This document shows positions 25,096 to 33,972 of a stretch of 64,000 bases of DNA, one piece after another. Position 1 is the stretch's first letter, and each line of letters starts with the position of its first letter. Below the pieces are notes generated by a model that was not told the DNA's origin, made no database searches, and saw only the letters and a list, made by a program, of their open reading frames with translations. Origin of the DNA: CAZEHJ01 sp964512485 (lineage in GTDB: Bacteria > Bacteroidota > Rhodothermia > Rhodothermales > UBA10348); NCBI GenBank assembly GCA_964512485.1, contig CAZEHJ010000003.1, positions 34,176-98,175 of the forward strand, given 5' to 3'. The translations under genes and the position numbers were made by a program.

Positions 25096-25485
25096 CTACT
25101 CGGCGAATATCCTCGAGTGTGTCACGAGCGTGAACGTGTACCGGGCATTTGTGCCGGCAACAGTTACTTCTTTCTGGGTCGTTGGCGTTGCGGAAGGCTC
25201 TCCATCATCATCAACCCAACCGACAGAGATCGAAACAGTAAAGTCGACGTCGGTACCATTTACATCGTATGCGTCGGCCAACGCCTGACCATCCCAATCT
25301 TCGAGATCATCATAGTCCGTCGTTAGGTCAATCAGTTCCATCCGCTCCAGAACCAGTGCATTTGCCATCAGCTCGTATTCGGCACGCACCTGCTCGTCAA
25401 ACGACTGTATCTGTGCAGTCATCTGATTGATAGCGGCGAGAGCCGCAATCATCATGGCCAAGAATGCCATTAATGTCTGTCCCAT
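25096..25485 (-). CDS. Pseudopilin-like protein, PilV/GspI-type (tentative)
   Basis: A 129-residue protein starting MGQTLMAFLAMMIAALAAINQM, a hydrophobic N-terminal helix followed by ALVLERMELIDL and a small beta domain (VDFTVSISVGWVDDDGE, TFTLVTHSRIFAE). The layout fits minor pseudopilins; the helix start is close to the end of the protein, as in PilX-like starts with a very short leader. It is the first gene of a minus-strand unit of three. The 324-base gap upstream holds a structured RNA on the other strand. Confidence 0.6.
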   Translation of the reverse strand: MGQTLMAFLAMMIAALAAINQMTAQIQSFDEQVRAEYELMANALVLERMELIDLTTDYDDLEDWDGQALADAYDVNGTDVDFTVSISVGWVDDDGEPSATPTTQKEVTVAGTNARYTFTLVTHSRIFAE

Positions 25486-25601
25486 TGATCTGGGCTGGAG
25501 TAGTTATAGAGTAGTTGTCTTCGGGGTCAGTATCGGCGAAACGGGGTCAAGGTTTAAGAGATATTCAGAACCACTTAAATCGGTTAACCCGTTGGTCGAT
25601 A

Positions 25602-25735
25602 GGAGGTGTAGCTGACGGAGTGAATTTGAAACCTCCAGACAATGCTCCCCAGGGAGCTCCAGTGTGAGCCATCATGGGACCGGACTCAGCATTTGAGGGG
25701 GTGCTTTGACCGGTCCCGGCTCACCCGGTTTTTTT
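25602..25735 (+). ncRNA. Structured RNA candidate with intrinsic terminator, leader of M28 gene
   Basis: This lies in the only gene-free stretch over 300 bases (25486-25809). A first hairpin pairs GGAGGT (25602-25607) with ACCTCC (25631-25636). A long second one pairs GTGAGCC (25664-25670) with GGCTCAC (25718-25724), GGGACCGG (25676-25683) with CCGGTCCC (25710-25717), and AGCA (25688-25691) with TGCT (25702-25705), leaving a 5-base bulge (ATCAT). It is followed by CCGG and seven Ts (25729-25735). The T run makes the plus strand the sense one. It could be a small RNA or an attenuator for the M28 gene 75 bases on. It does not match SRP, 6S or tRNA patterns that I know. Confidence 0.6.
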
Positions 25736-25809
25736 GTCCTCCAGAGCAGGAATAGTGATCGATTTTTCGTAGGCTTCGTTTCTCTTTGACCGCCTACAAT
25801 CCCCCTCTC

Positions 25810-27165
25810 ATGCGCATTTCAGCTATTCTCGTACTGATCCTGTTGATCACTACCCCTTCTTTCAGCCAGGCTCCACCATCGACCGATTCCCGGATGTATG
25901 ATATCATATCCGCGGCATCCGCAGATCGTGTCGAATCCGATATCCGCACATTGGCGGGTTTCGGAACCCGAAACACCTTTTCAGACACGACTTCATCTTC
26001 ACGCGGAATCGGCGCGGCACGCCGGTGGATCCAGGCTGAGTTCGAGGATATATCTGCCGATTGCGGAGGTTGTCTTCAGGTATTCACGCAGCGCAATCTG
26101 ATAGAAGAAGGATCGAGCTCGCGAGCCGTTCGAGACGTCTGGGTGGTAAATGTCCTTGCTGTGCAGCGAGGCTCACGATATCCGGACCGATACGTAATCA
26201 TGTCAGGGGACATCGATTCACGGGCGTCGAATGGCAGCGATGGTGAAACGGACGCGCCGGGCGCGAACGACAATGCATCCGGAATGGCGGGTGCCATCGA
26301 AGCCGCCCGGATCCTGTCCAAGTACGAATTTCCGACCAGTATCATCTACACGGGACTCTCCGGTGAAGAACAGGGTTTATGGGGCGGACGGTTCATGGCC
26401 GAGGCCGCTGTCGAAGATGGATGGGATATCGTCGGCGTTTTGAACAATGACATGATCGGCAATATCGAAGGCGTGGATGGCGTCATTGACAACTCATCAT
26501 TTCGAGTGTTTTCCGAACCCACACCCGTCACGGAATCAGATCAGGCACGTGCCCGCCGCCGATTCGAAGGTGGTGAGGTGGACGGGGTATCCCGTCAGCT
26601 TGCACGATACGTTGACCGGATGACGTCGACGTACTTCACGAATCTGAAGGCGAAGATGATTTACCGTCTCGACCGATTCGGCCGAGGAGGACATCACCGG
26701 CCCTTCAACGATGCGGGCTTCCCGGGAATTCGAATCATGGAAACCCACGAGAATTACACGCGCCAGCATCAAGACATTCGCGTCGAAGATGGTATTCACT
26801 ACGGCGATGTGATCGAAGGAGTGGATTTCGACTACGCGGCCCGGATGACGGCCGTCAACGCAATAAACCTCGCAGGTCTGGCGTGGGCTCCGCCCGAGCC
26901 GGATCAGGTTCGCATCGCTGGTGCGGTGAGACCATCAACCACACTTCAATGGGATCCTGTCGATGATCCTGATCTGGCAGGTTACAAGATCTACTGGCGC
27001 GATACGACCGCCGCGCAGTGGCAACATTCACGTTTCGTCGGAATGGAAACGATGTTTACGCTCGAGGGAATGGTGATAGACAACTATCTGTTTGGCGTCG
27101 CCTCAGTGGGCAAGGACGGCAATGAAAGTGTGGTCGTCTTTCCTTCGGGTCGAATCAGGCGTTGA
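25810..27165 (+). CDS. M28-family zinc aminopeptidase with C-terminal fibronectin-like domain
   Basis: A 451-residue secreted peptidase. The signal peptide is residues 1-20 (ILVLILLITTPSFS). The catalytic domain has MSGDIDSRAS, where many M28 enzymes have GxHxD; Asp at the usual first-His place is seen in a related subgroup, so it need not be inactive. GANDNASGMAG and the catalytic pair in SGEEQGLWG are intact, and a later RFGRGGHHRPFNDAG supplies a His. Residues ~360-451 form a fibronectin-III-like domain (TLQWDPVDDPDLAGYKIYWRD). Start chosen at 25810 for the signal peptide. It stands alone and converges on the SpoIIE phosphatase gene. Confidence 0.88.
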   Translation: MRISAILVLILLITTPSFSQAPPSTDSRMYDIISAASADRVESDIRTLAGFGTRNTFSDTTSSSRGIGAARRWIQAEFEDISADCGGCLQVFTQRNLIEEGSSSRAVRDVWVVNVLAVQRGSRYPDRYVIMSGDIDSRASNGSDGETDAPGANDNASGMAGAIEAARILSKYEFPTSIIYTGLSGEEQGLWGGRFMAEAAVEDGWDIVGVLNNDMIGNIEGVDGVIDNSSFRVFSEPTPVTESDQARARRRFEGGEVDGVSRQLARYVDRMTSTYFTNLKAKMIYRLDRFGRGGHHRPFNDAGFPGIRIMETHENYTRQHQDIRVEDGIHYGDVIEGVDFDYAARMTAVNAINLAGLAWAPPEPDQVRIAGAVRPSTTLQWDPVDDPDLAGYKIYWRDTTAAQWQHSRFVGMETMFTLEGMVIDNYLFGVASVGKDGNESVVVFPSGRIRR

Positions 27166-27170
27166 TCGAA

Positions 27171-28904
27171 TTACGCAATCGACTTGATGACGATCATGGT
27201 CAGGTCGTCCGAGAGAACGGGTGCATGATCCGTGAACTCCTTAACGGCATCGTGGACGCCATCGAGAATTTCGGAGGCTGACTTATCTCGAAGTTCAACC
27301 AGAAGTGGCTCGAGCCTCTCTTCTCCCCACTCTTCTTCCTCGGGACTCATGGCTTCCGTTACACCATCGGTGAAAATGGAGAGCACGTCTCCCTTGTTGA
27401 GAGTTACTGTTCCACTCTCATACGGCATTCCAGCCATCACGCCCAGTAACAAGCCGCCAATTTCCAATAACTCAAATGATCCATCCGCCCGAACCAGCGT
27501 GGCTGGGTTGTGTCCAGCGTTCACGTATTTGAATGAACGGTCCCGCCGATCATAGATCCCGTGGAAGTAGGTGATGAACTTATCATAGCCTGTATTCTCG
27601 GTTATGACTCGGTTCATGTGCGCCGTCCCTTCTTCGAGTGAGACATCAAGCGGAACGAGGACCCGGAGGCACGCTTGAAGATTGGACATCAGAAGGGAAG
27701 CCGGAACGCCTTTGCCTGTCACATCTGCAACAGCGTACAGGATACGGTCTTCATCCAGCTGGATGGCATCGAAATAATCCCCGGCCACGTGACGACTCGG
27801 CAGCGCGAGACTTGCGGTTTCAAGCCCTTCGAATTCAGGGAGGCTGGACGGCTGAAGTCGCTCTTGAATTTCTCGGGCAAGTCGCATTTCCTCCTCGAGA
27901 CGTTCTTTTTCAATCTGCTCGTCCACCAGATAGGAATTCTGGAGTGACACGAAGGCTAGATTTCCGAGGGCGTAGAGAAACTCAATCTCGTCCGGTTGAT
28001 ATTCCTGGCCGGTCATTTTTGCGCCCAAACACAGTACCGCTCCGGTTTCCCCTTTGTGACGAATGGGAAGAATCATGGCGAAGCCCTCTTCCTTCAACAC
28101 GTTGCCTCCTTCGGACAGATCATCACCGTCGAGCAGTGTCAGTTCTTTCACATCACACATCGAGTTTACGACTACAGGAGTCAGTGCATCTTTGCGAATC
28201 CCTTTGTGGGTGACGATGTGGACGCCCGAATCATGTTCAGTTTCTCCAGAAACGCTTCGAATCAGATAAATGTGTTTTGTGACCGTCAGTTGGCCCATGA
28301 GTGCAAACGTCAGCAATTTGACCAGGCTGGAGCGATCAACGGTTGAGTTGAATTCCTGGGACAGATCGAAAAGCGTGTTTAGTTGCTGGACTTTGGCGTC
28401 CAGGTCACGGTTGGCAATCTTCAGCTCCTCGACCATGAGTGAGTTGTGCACTGCTGCAGAAGACATGTTCACGAGCGAGGCCATGAATTCAAGCTCCTGG
28501 TCCTCAAATTCCTGTTTTGTGAACTTGCCCCCCAGCCCGATCAATCCGATCTCTCTGTGGCCGAACGCAACCGGAAAAACCAGTTCCATGCCCAGCTCCT
28601 TCAATTCGGGCGGGACAGCGTCGTCACGCATCGTGTTCTCGAGATCCAGTTCGGTAAGCTCCAGATAGTCACCTTGGTTCAACCCGGATATTCCCATTAC
28701 AGCGGCCGTTGAATAAGCCGACTTCAGCGGGTCAAAAAGCAACGCCGTTCCTTTCGTAACGAGGAGTTTCCCCATCGCAGTCCGAAGCAGATTGCTCAAT
28801 ACGAATTCGAGATCCAGTGAAGAACTCAGGAGCTGGCTGGTCTCGAAAATGGCTCGAAGATCAAACCTGTCGGTTTTCTTCTGGTCGGTGCTTGATTCGG
28901 GCAT
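27171..28904 (-). CDS. GAF-GAF-SpoIIE protein phosphatase (RsbU-like)
   Basis: A 577-residue cytoplasmic PP2C-type phosphatase. Two GAF domains fill about residues 20-165 and 185-345 (FETSQLLSSSLDLEFVLSNL and LFDLSQEFNSTVDRSSLVKLL), each starting with the linking helix usual before GAF. A coiled segment (EEEMRLAREIQERLQP) leads into the phosphatase domain, ~380-577, with metal-binding VAGDYFDA, VADVTGKGVPA, FTDGVTEAM and SDDLTMIVIK. Such proteins dephosphorylate anti-anti-sigma factors; the ligand sensed by the GAF domains and the STAS partner are not in the window. Confidence 0.9.
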   Translation of the reverse strand: MPESSTDQKKTDRFDLRAIFETSQLLSSSLDLEFVLSNLLRTAMGKLLVTKGTALLFDPLKSAYSTAAVMGISGLNQGDYLELTELDLENTMRDDAVPPELKELGMELVFPVAFGHREIGLIGLGGKFTKQEFEDQELEFMASLVNMSSAAVHNSLMVEELKIANRDLDAKVQQLNTLFDLSQEFNSTVDRSSLVKLLTFALMGQLTVTKHIYLIRSVSGETEHDSGVHIVTHKGIRKDALTPVVVNSMCDVKELTLLDGDDLSEGGNVLKEEGFAMILPIRHKGETGAVLCLGAKMTGQEYQPDEIEFLYALGNLAFVSLQNSYLVDEQIEKERLEEEMRLAREIQERLQPSSLPEFEGLETASLALPSRHVAGDYFDAIQLDEDRILYAVADVTGKGVPASLLMSNLQACLRVLVPLDVSLEEGTAHMNRVITENTGYDKFITYFHGIYDRRDRSFKYVNAGHNPATLVRADGSFELLEIGGLLLGVMAGMPYESGTVTLNKGDVLSIFTDGVTEAMSPEEEEWGEERLEPLLVELRDKSASEILDGVHDAVKEFTDHAPVLSDDLTMIVIKSIA

Positions 28905-28989
28905 GTCTTTTTGGGTGTGGGAATCTCAATTTAGGGCCTGCGCACCATATGAAACGACCTGTGGCCGACTGAAAATGATGTGGATGGAC

Positions 28990-29499
28990 CTAATCATCCA
29001 AATGAATCACTTCGGCCTGCTTGGGTCGTCCTTCCGATACATGCAAACGAACCAGTGTCTTGTGCTGTTGAAATCCCTGCCGCCCGGCAGAGCCCGGATT
29101 TACGAACAGTGTTTTCTCAGGGTTGGACAATTTTTCGATCTGAAGGATATGGCTGTGGCCGCAAATAAACACGTCCGGAGGATCTTCTGCCATAAGATTG
29201 CCTACGCCCCGTTGCCACCGCCCCGGTTTTCCGGCGATATGAGTCATCCAGAAACGGACTCCACCGAATTTAAACCTGTCATGCTCCGGAAATTCCCTTC
29301 TCAGATCCCATCCATCCACATTGCCCCAAACGGCTCGAACAGGCGCCAGAGTCCTCAATGTGTCGATGATATCGGTACTGCCCACGTCTCCGGCGTGCAG
29401 AATGAGGTCGACGTCTTTCAGGTAATGGATGAGGTTGGGGTGGAAATAGCCGTGGGTGTCGGACAAAATTCCTACCACGCCGCCTTTGGATTGGCTCAT
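28990..29499 (-). CDS. YfcE/MJ0936-type metallophosphoesterase
   Basis: A 169-residue calcineurin-like phosphodiesterase. Metal-binding motifs are intact: GILSDTHGY near the start, LHAGDVGSTD, VWGNVDGWDL, THIAGKPG and CGHSHILQ, and the end has NPGSAGRQG. It should hydrolyse phosphodiesters such as bis-pNPP in vitro; the cell substrate of this family is not settled. It lies 3 bases after the upstream outer-membrane protein gene and may share its transcript. Confidence 0.9.
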   Translation of the reverse strand: MSQSKGGVVGILSDTHGYFHPNLIHYLKDVDLILHAGDVGSTDIIDTLRTLAPVRAVWGNVDGWDLRREFPEHDRFKFGGVRFWMTHIAGKPGRWQRGVGNLMAEDPPDVFICGHSHILQIEKLSNPEKTLFVNPGSAGRQGFQQHKTLVRLHVSEGRPKQAEVIHLDD

Positions 29500-29502
29500 A
29501 GA

Positions 29503-30465
29503 TCAGCGCAACATCAGACGGATGCCGACTTTGGCTCTTGATCGAGGCCAGTCACCATCTGGCGTGGCCCATTGCCGAAACGGAAGGCTCAGATAGGGCG
29601 CAAATTGATAGCCGGGGCGTTCGATCTGCAGACCAGAGCGTATCCACAGCGTCCCTCCTTTGTAGTCCGTGGCAAGCCGGCCGTTTTCGTCGTCTCCTTC
29701 CGCCACTCTCCATTCGACGAGATCGTAGTTACCCCCCTCTCCGATGAATGCCACAAACAGCTTGCTGCCAGCCGGATCGAAAATAATGTTATAACTCCAG
29801 TTCATATGCATCTCCCATCCCTGCGTCCGGCCGCGAACGACTTCGGTAGATGCACCAGGTGCAGTTACGATTGGATCACCTTCATTGACGGGCGGAGATG
29901 GTATCGCCATCAGTTCCTGAAATCCAATCTGTACTCTGCGCATTCCGATGGCGAAGTCCTGGCTTACGGTGGGCGACATCAAGGCTGAATAAAGAAAGCC
30001 AAGATCCGCCTGCGGAAATCCACTACGGCCATTCGAGGAAGGATCGATGGCAAATCGAAAAGCATAGTCCATGCCTTCCTGTCGCTTATAATATTTCAGT
30101 GCCACCCAGCTCAAATCAAGTGAACGGCCTGAACCATTCCCAGTGGCATCTACGAAAACACCGAGATCCATATTCTGCGCCAGTCGGTAGTCAAAGCGCA
30201 TATTGACACCCAGAGCATTAACGCCGACGTTCGAGACGGCGGCCTGATCCGATTGAAAGAGGCCCGGAGGACGATAGGTCAACTCGGCCTCGACGGCATA
30301 ATTATCGTAGAAACTGCGGATCGCGTTTTCGCCCTGATAGAAAGGGTCGAACGTCTGTACAGGCCGCTGAGCCACGGCTGGAGTGGCCGAGAATATCCCC
30401 ACTCCCAGCAGCACGAGGCCGCTCAGGAGAGCACAAAAACGCAGATGTACGGCGTGGGCATTCAT
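29503..30465 (-). CDS. Predicted outer-membrane beta-barrel protein of unknown family
   Basis: A 320-residue exported protein. The signal peptide runs to about residue 33 (ALLSGLVLLGVGIFSATPAVA). The mature part has alternating strands with aromatic ends, such as NAVEAELTYRPP-like YAVEAELTYRPPG, MNWSYNIIFDP and VGIRLMLR at the C-terminus, which fits a barrel. I chose ATG 30465 because an earlier ATG (30519) would put 18 residues before the signal. I do not recognise the family. Next to a phosphoesterase (3 bases on) and, across 68 bases, an UlaG-like hydrolase on the same strand. Confidence 0.65.
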   Translation of the reverse strand: MNAHAVHLRFCALLSGLVLLGVGIFSATPAVAQRPVQTFDPFYQGENAIRSFYDNYAVEAELTYRPPGLFQSDQAAVSNVGVNALGVNMRFDYRLAQNMDLGVFVDATGNGSGRSLDLSWVALKYYKRQEGMDYAFRFAIDPSSNGRSGFPQADLGFLYSALMSPTVSQDFAIGMRRVQIGFQELMAIPSPPVNEGDPIVTAPGASTEVVRGRTQGWEMHMNWSYNIIFDPAGSKLFVAFIGEGGNYDLVEWRVAEGDDENGRLATDYKGGTLWIRSGLQIERPGYQFAPYLSLPFRQWATPDGDWPRSRAKVGIRLMLR

Positions 30466-30533
30466 GGGCGCTGTTCCAGAATTAATCCAGAAGAGGATGG
30501 ACTCCCTTTTTGACGCCACTCACATGTGATGGT

Positions 30534-31220
30534 TCAAACTTCGAAGCTTTCGCCCGGCGCGGGAATCATGGTTTGATGCCCGGAATCATCCATCATGCGG
30601 TCCCATTCACCGATATCCACTTCGATCAGCGGAAATGTGTTGTAGTGGACCGGCATGTAGTGCGCCGCGTTCAATAGGGAGGCTGCGCGCATCGAGCCTT
30701 TCGGCCCCATGGTAAAGCAATCTCCGATGGGGAGAATGGCTAAGTCAAGGTCATAATCCTCCCCTATCCATTTCATTTCATAGAATGGATCCGTGTCACC
30801 GGCGGCGTAGACGCATTTGCCTTCAGATTCGATGACATAACCTCCCGGATTGCCACCATATGTCCCGTCTGGAAAGGAGGAAGAATGATTGGCCCAGGTC
30901 TGCGTAACCCGGCCCCATGGGAAACTCCAGCCCCCGCCCGTATTCAGCGGTTGTGCGTTTTCATATCCATGTACGTTGGCCAGATACTGGGTGATTTCGT
31001 AGTTGGCCACAACGATTGCACCGGAGCGTTCGGCGATGGCGGGGGTGTCTCCCCAATGATCGGCATGCACATGAGTCAGCAGGATTACGTCTGGATTCAG
31101 ATCTTTTGCCGCCACGACTCCCTCGGCCATCGGGTTTCCCGAAATGAATGGATCGACAAGCAGCGTCACTCCTGCTGTTTCCAGCTGAAAGGCAGAATGG
31201 CCGAAATAGGTCAGTTTCAT
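30534..31220 (-). CDS. UlaG-like metal-dependent hydrolase (metallo-beta-lactamase fold)
   Basis: A 228-residue cytoplasmic enzyme of the UPF0173 group. It begins LTYFGHSAFQLETAGVTLLVDPF and carries LLTHVHADHWGD, the metal-binding HxHxDH motif, then YAAGDTDPFYEM and a closing MPVHYNTFPLIE. This group is found widely and its substrate is not known; UlaG itself is an ascorbate-6-phosphate lactonase. The stop is 4 bases from the start of a secreted LamG protein gene on the same strand, which precedes it. Confidence 0.88.
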   Translation of the reverse strand: MKLTYFGHSAFQLETAGVTLLVDPFISGNPMAEGVVAAKDLNPDVILLTHVHADHWGDTPAIAERSGAIVVANYEITQYLANVHGYENAQPLNTGGGWSFPWGRVTQTWANHSSSFPDGTYGGNPGGYVIESEGKCVYAAGDTDPFYEMKWIGEDYDLDLAILPIGDCFTMGPKGSMRAASLLNAAHYMPVHYNTFPLIEVDIGEWDRMMDDSGHQTMIPAPGESFEV

Positions 31221-31224
31221 AAAA

Positions 31225-32904
31225 CTACTTCATCAGCATCATCTGGTGGGTCTGAATGCCCGACACAGACTCCATTCGAACAAAATAGGTACCACTCGGC
31301 AGCGAATCGGCATCGAACTGGACGTCGTACTCTCCGGGAGCGTGGGTGCCATCAATCAGAGTTCGAATCATCTGACCGGAAAGGTCCCAGACAGATATCC
31401 TCACATATTGAGTCTCTTGAACACTGAAGGATATTGTTGTTGTGGGATTGAAGGGATTGGGGAAATTACCAACCAGCGCGGCGCTTCGATCAAATGAATC
31501 TTCTCCCAAGCCGGCTTTCAGGGATGGTGAAGCCTGATCCGTTCCGTCCGTGTAACGTGCGATGATCCTGTAGTAGACCACGCCGCGGCCGGATGTAAAG
31601 TCAACGTACTCAAGCAAGTTGGAAGCGCCGGGATTTTCCGGACCGTCGATCAACGCGATCTCGTCATAAAGCTGCCCGTCAATCGAGCGCTGTACGACAA
31701 ACTCATCCACATCTTTGTCATCGCTTAGAAACGTCAAGCGAGTTCCAGGATATTCGGCTTGAACCTGAAGTTGTGTGGGTCCCTTCCTGAATGAAAGATC
31801 AGAGGATTCAATCGTCAGATTTCCTGATGTGGGTTCAGACTCTCGCTCATTGAATCCCAGAATAGCCTCCGTGCCGAAAGTCAGGCGGGCCTGAACACGC
31901 CTCTCCTCTTCCAGCTCCATCGGACTCAGCGTGTGGTCAATCAGTCTGAATTCGTCCATGTGACCTGAGTAGCCGTCAATCCCCGTGACGGACTCCGCGG
32001 ACTCAAGTCGATATCCAAGCCGCATTTCGCGAGCGGTTTGAGACGACAGAGTATTGGCACGAAAAAGAGAATCAACTCCGAGATCATCCACCCTCATATG
32101 CAGCCACCCCGATTCGGGAGAATTCGTGACCGATGCAAAGTGCCAGTTACCATCGGCAATCGGCAGCGCGCTTCTCATGGAATAATGCCGACCACCTTCT
32201 CCCTGAAAGAATTCCAGATAGCCAGATGGGCCGACGACCATTTCCATAACGTAATCGTCCTCATCCAGTCCCGTCCACGTCGAGAGAATTACTTCGTTCA
32301 GTCCGCTGGATTTCATCCAGAAAGCCACCGTGAACGGTTCGTCCGCTCTGAGTGCCTGTCGGTTGTTCAGCGTGAGCTTTGGGGCGTCTTCGGACAGTCC
32401 GGAGAATCGCGCGACAAGATTGGAGGAATTGATGGGTGAGCGTTCAACCTCCATCAACGTATTGACCTTCAGTTCTTCTCTGGTTGCAGTCAGCCCGCCA
32501 TGCAAATAAATAGGTGTTGTCGAAACATTCGACAGACCTGTGCGAGCAGATGTCTTGATTTGAAGAAGCAGATGATCTTCTGGCCGGAACAATGATTCTG
32601 ACATGATCAACGTCCGTGGATCTTCTACTGTCCCCGGTCGAAAATCGATGTACGCCGTCCGGCCGTCTTCCGAAAAATGGACGACTTCACGAATGATCCA
32701 ATCCTCCGGCAAGGTCACGTACAGACCTGCGGCAGGATCCGATCCTTCCAGAGTCAGATACAGATTCAGGACCTGGGCTTGTTCGACCCGTTCTGGTTGC
32801 GATGCAACTCTGAACTGGGCATGTACTGCTTCAATACCAAAAAAAGCTGTGAACAGCGCCGCCTGAATCGTGAGCAAAGCCCACTTCCTCATAGGGTTCG
32901 ACAT
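31225..32904 (-). CDS. Secreted LamG-domain protein with NPFNP-type C-terminal sorting domain
   Basis: A 559-residue secreted protein. The signal peptide is residues ~1-30 (LLTIQAALFTAFFGIEAVHA). A LamG/concanavalin-like fold fills ~170-340 (EPFTVAFWMKSSGLNEVILS, HMDEFRLIDHTLSPMELEEE). The end, ~480-559, holds GNFPNPFNPTTTISF, SVWDLSGQMIRTLIDG and PSGTYFVRMES, the type A T9SS-like C-terminal domain or FlgD-like Ig used for secretion in this lineage. LamG domains bind glycans or proteins; the ligand is unknown. The start is 32904 or 32892, both giving a signal peptide. It implies a type IX secretion system elsewhere. Confidence 0.85.
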   Translation of the reverse strand: MSNPMRKWALLTIQAALFTAFFGIEAVHAQFRVASQPERVEQAQVLNLYLTLEGSDPAAGLYVTLPEDWIIREVVHFSEDGRTAYIDFRPGTVEDPRTLIMSESLFRPEDHLLLQIKTSARTGLSNVSTTPIYLHGGLTATREELKVNTLMEVERSPINSSNLVARFSGLSEDAPKLTLNNRQALRADEPFTVAFWMKSSGLNEVILSTWTGLDEDDYVMEMVVGPSGYLEFFQGEGGRHYSMRSALPIADGNWHFASVTNSPESGWLHMRVDDLGVDSLFRANTLSSQTAREMRLGYRLESAESVTGIDGYSGHMDEFRLIDHTLSPMELEEERRVQARLTFGTEAILGFNERESEPTSGNLTIESSDLSFRKGPTQLQVQAEYPGTRLTFLSDDKDVDEFVVQRSIDGQLYDEIALIDGPENPGASNLLEYVDFTSGRGVVYYRIIARYTDGTDQASPSLKAGLGEDSFDRSAALVGNFPNPFNPTTTISFSVQETQYVRISVWDLSGQMIRTLIDGTHAPGEYDVQFDADSLPSGTYFVRMESVSGIQTHQMMLMK

Positions 32905-33104
32905 GCAATTACGGGGAGTATGCGGTATCTGACGCGCTATGGGTGGTGGAATCGCATCAAACACCCTAAAAGCTACCGGGTCTCGAGCAGTCAGTCAAGC
33001 AAAAACCAACTTACACAGCTCTAGTCCGGAGCTGATTTCCGTGGGATCCGCCTATAGAACGAATGAGGACGCATTCTATTGTGCATCCGAAGCTGGAGCC
33101 GGCT

Positions 33105-33452
33105 TTAATTCATGAGAACAGCTGGCACACACACGACGCGCTGAAGAACCGAGGTCAAAACCCTGTTTCCGAACTCCACACGCATGCCACAGCTGCCCAC
33201 AAACTCACGATTGATACATTTTCCGCCCCAGGTGCATCCTGCGATCGAGGTAACCGTTTCCGAGCCGGTATTCTGGTCGAACCACCCTCCCGATACAGCA
33301 AACCGGCCATCGTTGAGGCATCTGGCCTTATACAGAGAATTGCGCGTGTACAGCATCAGGACATCGCCGGGCTTCAAATCTGAGCGCCGGACGCCGACAG
33401 CATTGGATGCATGTTCGGTCAGGGCTGAAAGGCTATGTGCGCGAGTATTCAT
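33105..33452 (-). CDS. Small conserved-looking hypothetical protein
   Basis: A 115-residue protein with no signal or membrane helix. It has an ordered core: SDLKPGDVLMLYTRNSLYKA, GRFAVSGGWFDQ, VTSIAGCTWGGKCI and CGMRVEFGNRVLTS. The pattern of Gly and aromatic residues suggests a small beta-barrel; Cys residues are four. I have a sense of related small proteins but no named family. Its ATG overlaps the upstream gene's stop by 4 bases (ATGA), which makes it more likely to be real. Function unknown. Confidence 0.6.
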   Translation of the reverse strand: MNTRAHSLSALTEHASNAVGVRRSDLKPGDVLMLYTRNSLYKARCLNDGRFAVSGGWFDQNTGSETVTSIAGCTWGGKCINREFVGSCGMRVEFGNRVLTSVLQRVVCVPAVLMN

Positions 33453-33811
33453 TCTCTTTCTATCGTGCGGGCCATATTTGCGGCCCTCTTTTCATCTGTT
33501 ATCGACTCATCGTCGATTTCCAACAGTTTCTCCTTGATTCTGTCCTGATTTTCTTTTGCAAGGGTGTCCCAGGCTTCGCTCGTTACGATGGCTTCCAGGT
33601 GTTGGATGCGTTCGATCAGTTTTTCTTGAGATGAAACGAGGTTCTGAACGTTACCAGACTGGGCTGCAATTTCTTTCTGAACAGTCGAGGAGCTTTCCTG
33701 AATGTTCGTTCGGGTTTCTTCAATTCCCTTTCGGGTCGTCATTCCCACCCATATCAACATCGGCAGCATCGCTGCGACAAGGACGGCGGCAATTACAATA
33801 AAAAAAGCCAT
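33449..33811 (-). CDS. Single-helix membrane protein with coiled coil, unknown
   Basis: A 120-residue protein. Residues 1-24 are one membrane helix (FFIVIAAVLVAAMLPMLIWV), and residues 28-80 are an amphipathic coiled coil (TNIQESSSTVQKEIAAQSGN, QEKLIERIQHLEAIV), ending in a charged tail. It is translated with the following small gene through a 4-base overlap. It lies between a terminator on its 5' side and an intergenic stretch, so the two form a small operon. No family recognised. Confidence 0.6.
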   Translation of the reverse strand: MAFFIVIAAVLVAAMLPMLIWVGMTTRKGIEETRTNIQESSSTVQKEIAAQSGNVQNLVSSQEKLIERIQHLEAIVTSEAWDTLAKENQDRIKEKLLEIDDESITDEKRAANMARTIERE

Positions 33812-33833
33812 GGATCAACACATAAAAAAGTGA

Positions 33834-33862
33834 GGGCGGGCCGGCTCTGCCGGCCCGCCCTG
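33834..33862 (-). terminator. Rho-independent terminator after the choice-of-anchor B gene
   Basis: A 13-base GC-rich perfect stem (33834-33846 with 33850-33862, AGGGCGGGCCGGC) and a 3-base loop, followed on the minus strand by CACTTTTTTATG. It is 111 bases past the stop at 33973. Confidence 0.88.
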
Positions 33863-33972
33863 TAAAACGACTTTCAATCAAAAGCCGCATCACTAAGAGC
33901 GAAAGTATCGCTTTTCAGATCGAAATGTCCAATCGGACAGTGCCCGTCGGTCAAATCAATCTTCAGAATCGC

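Noticed and set aside
25602..25735. SRP RNA, 6S RNA or tRNA
   Set aside because: No GGAA-tetraloop SRP core, no long 6S duplex with a central bubble and no tRNA T-arm; it is listed as an unassigned structured RNA.
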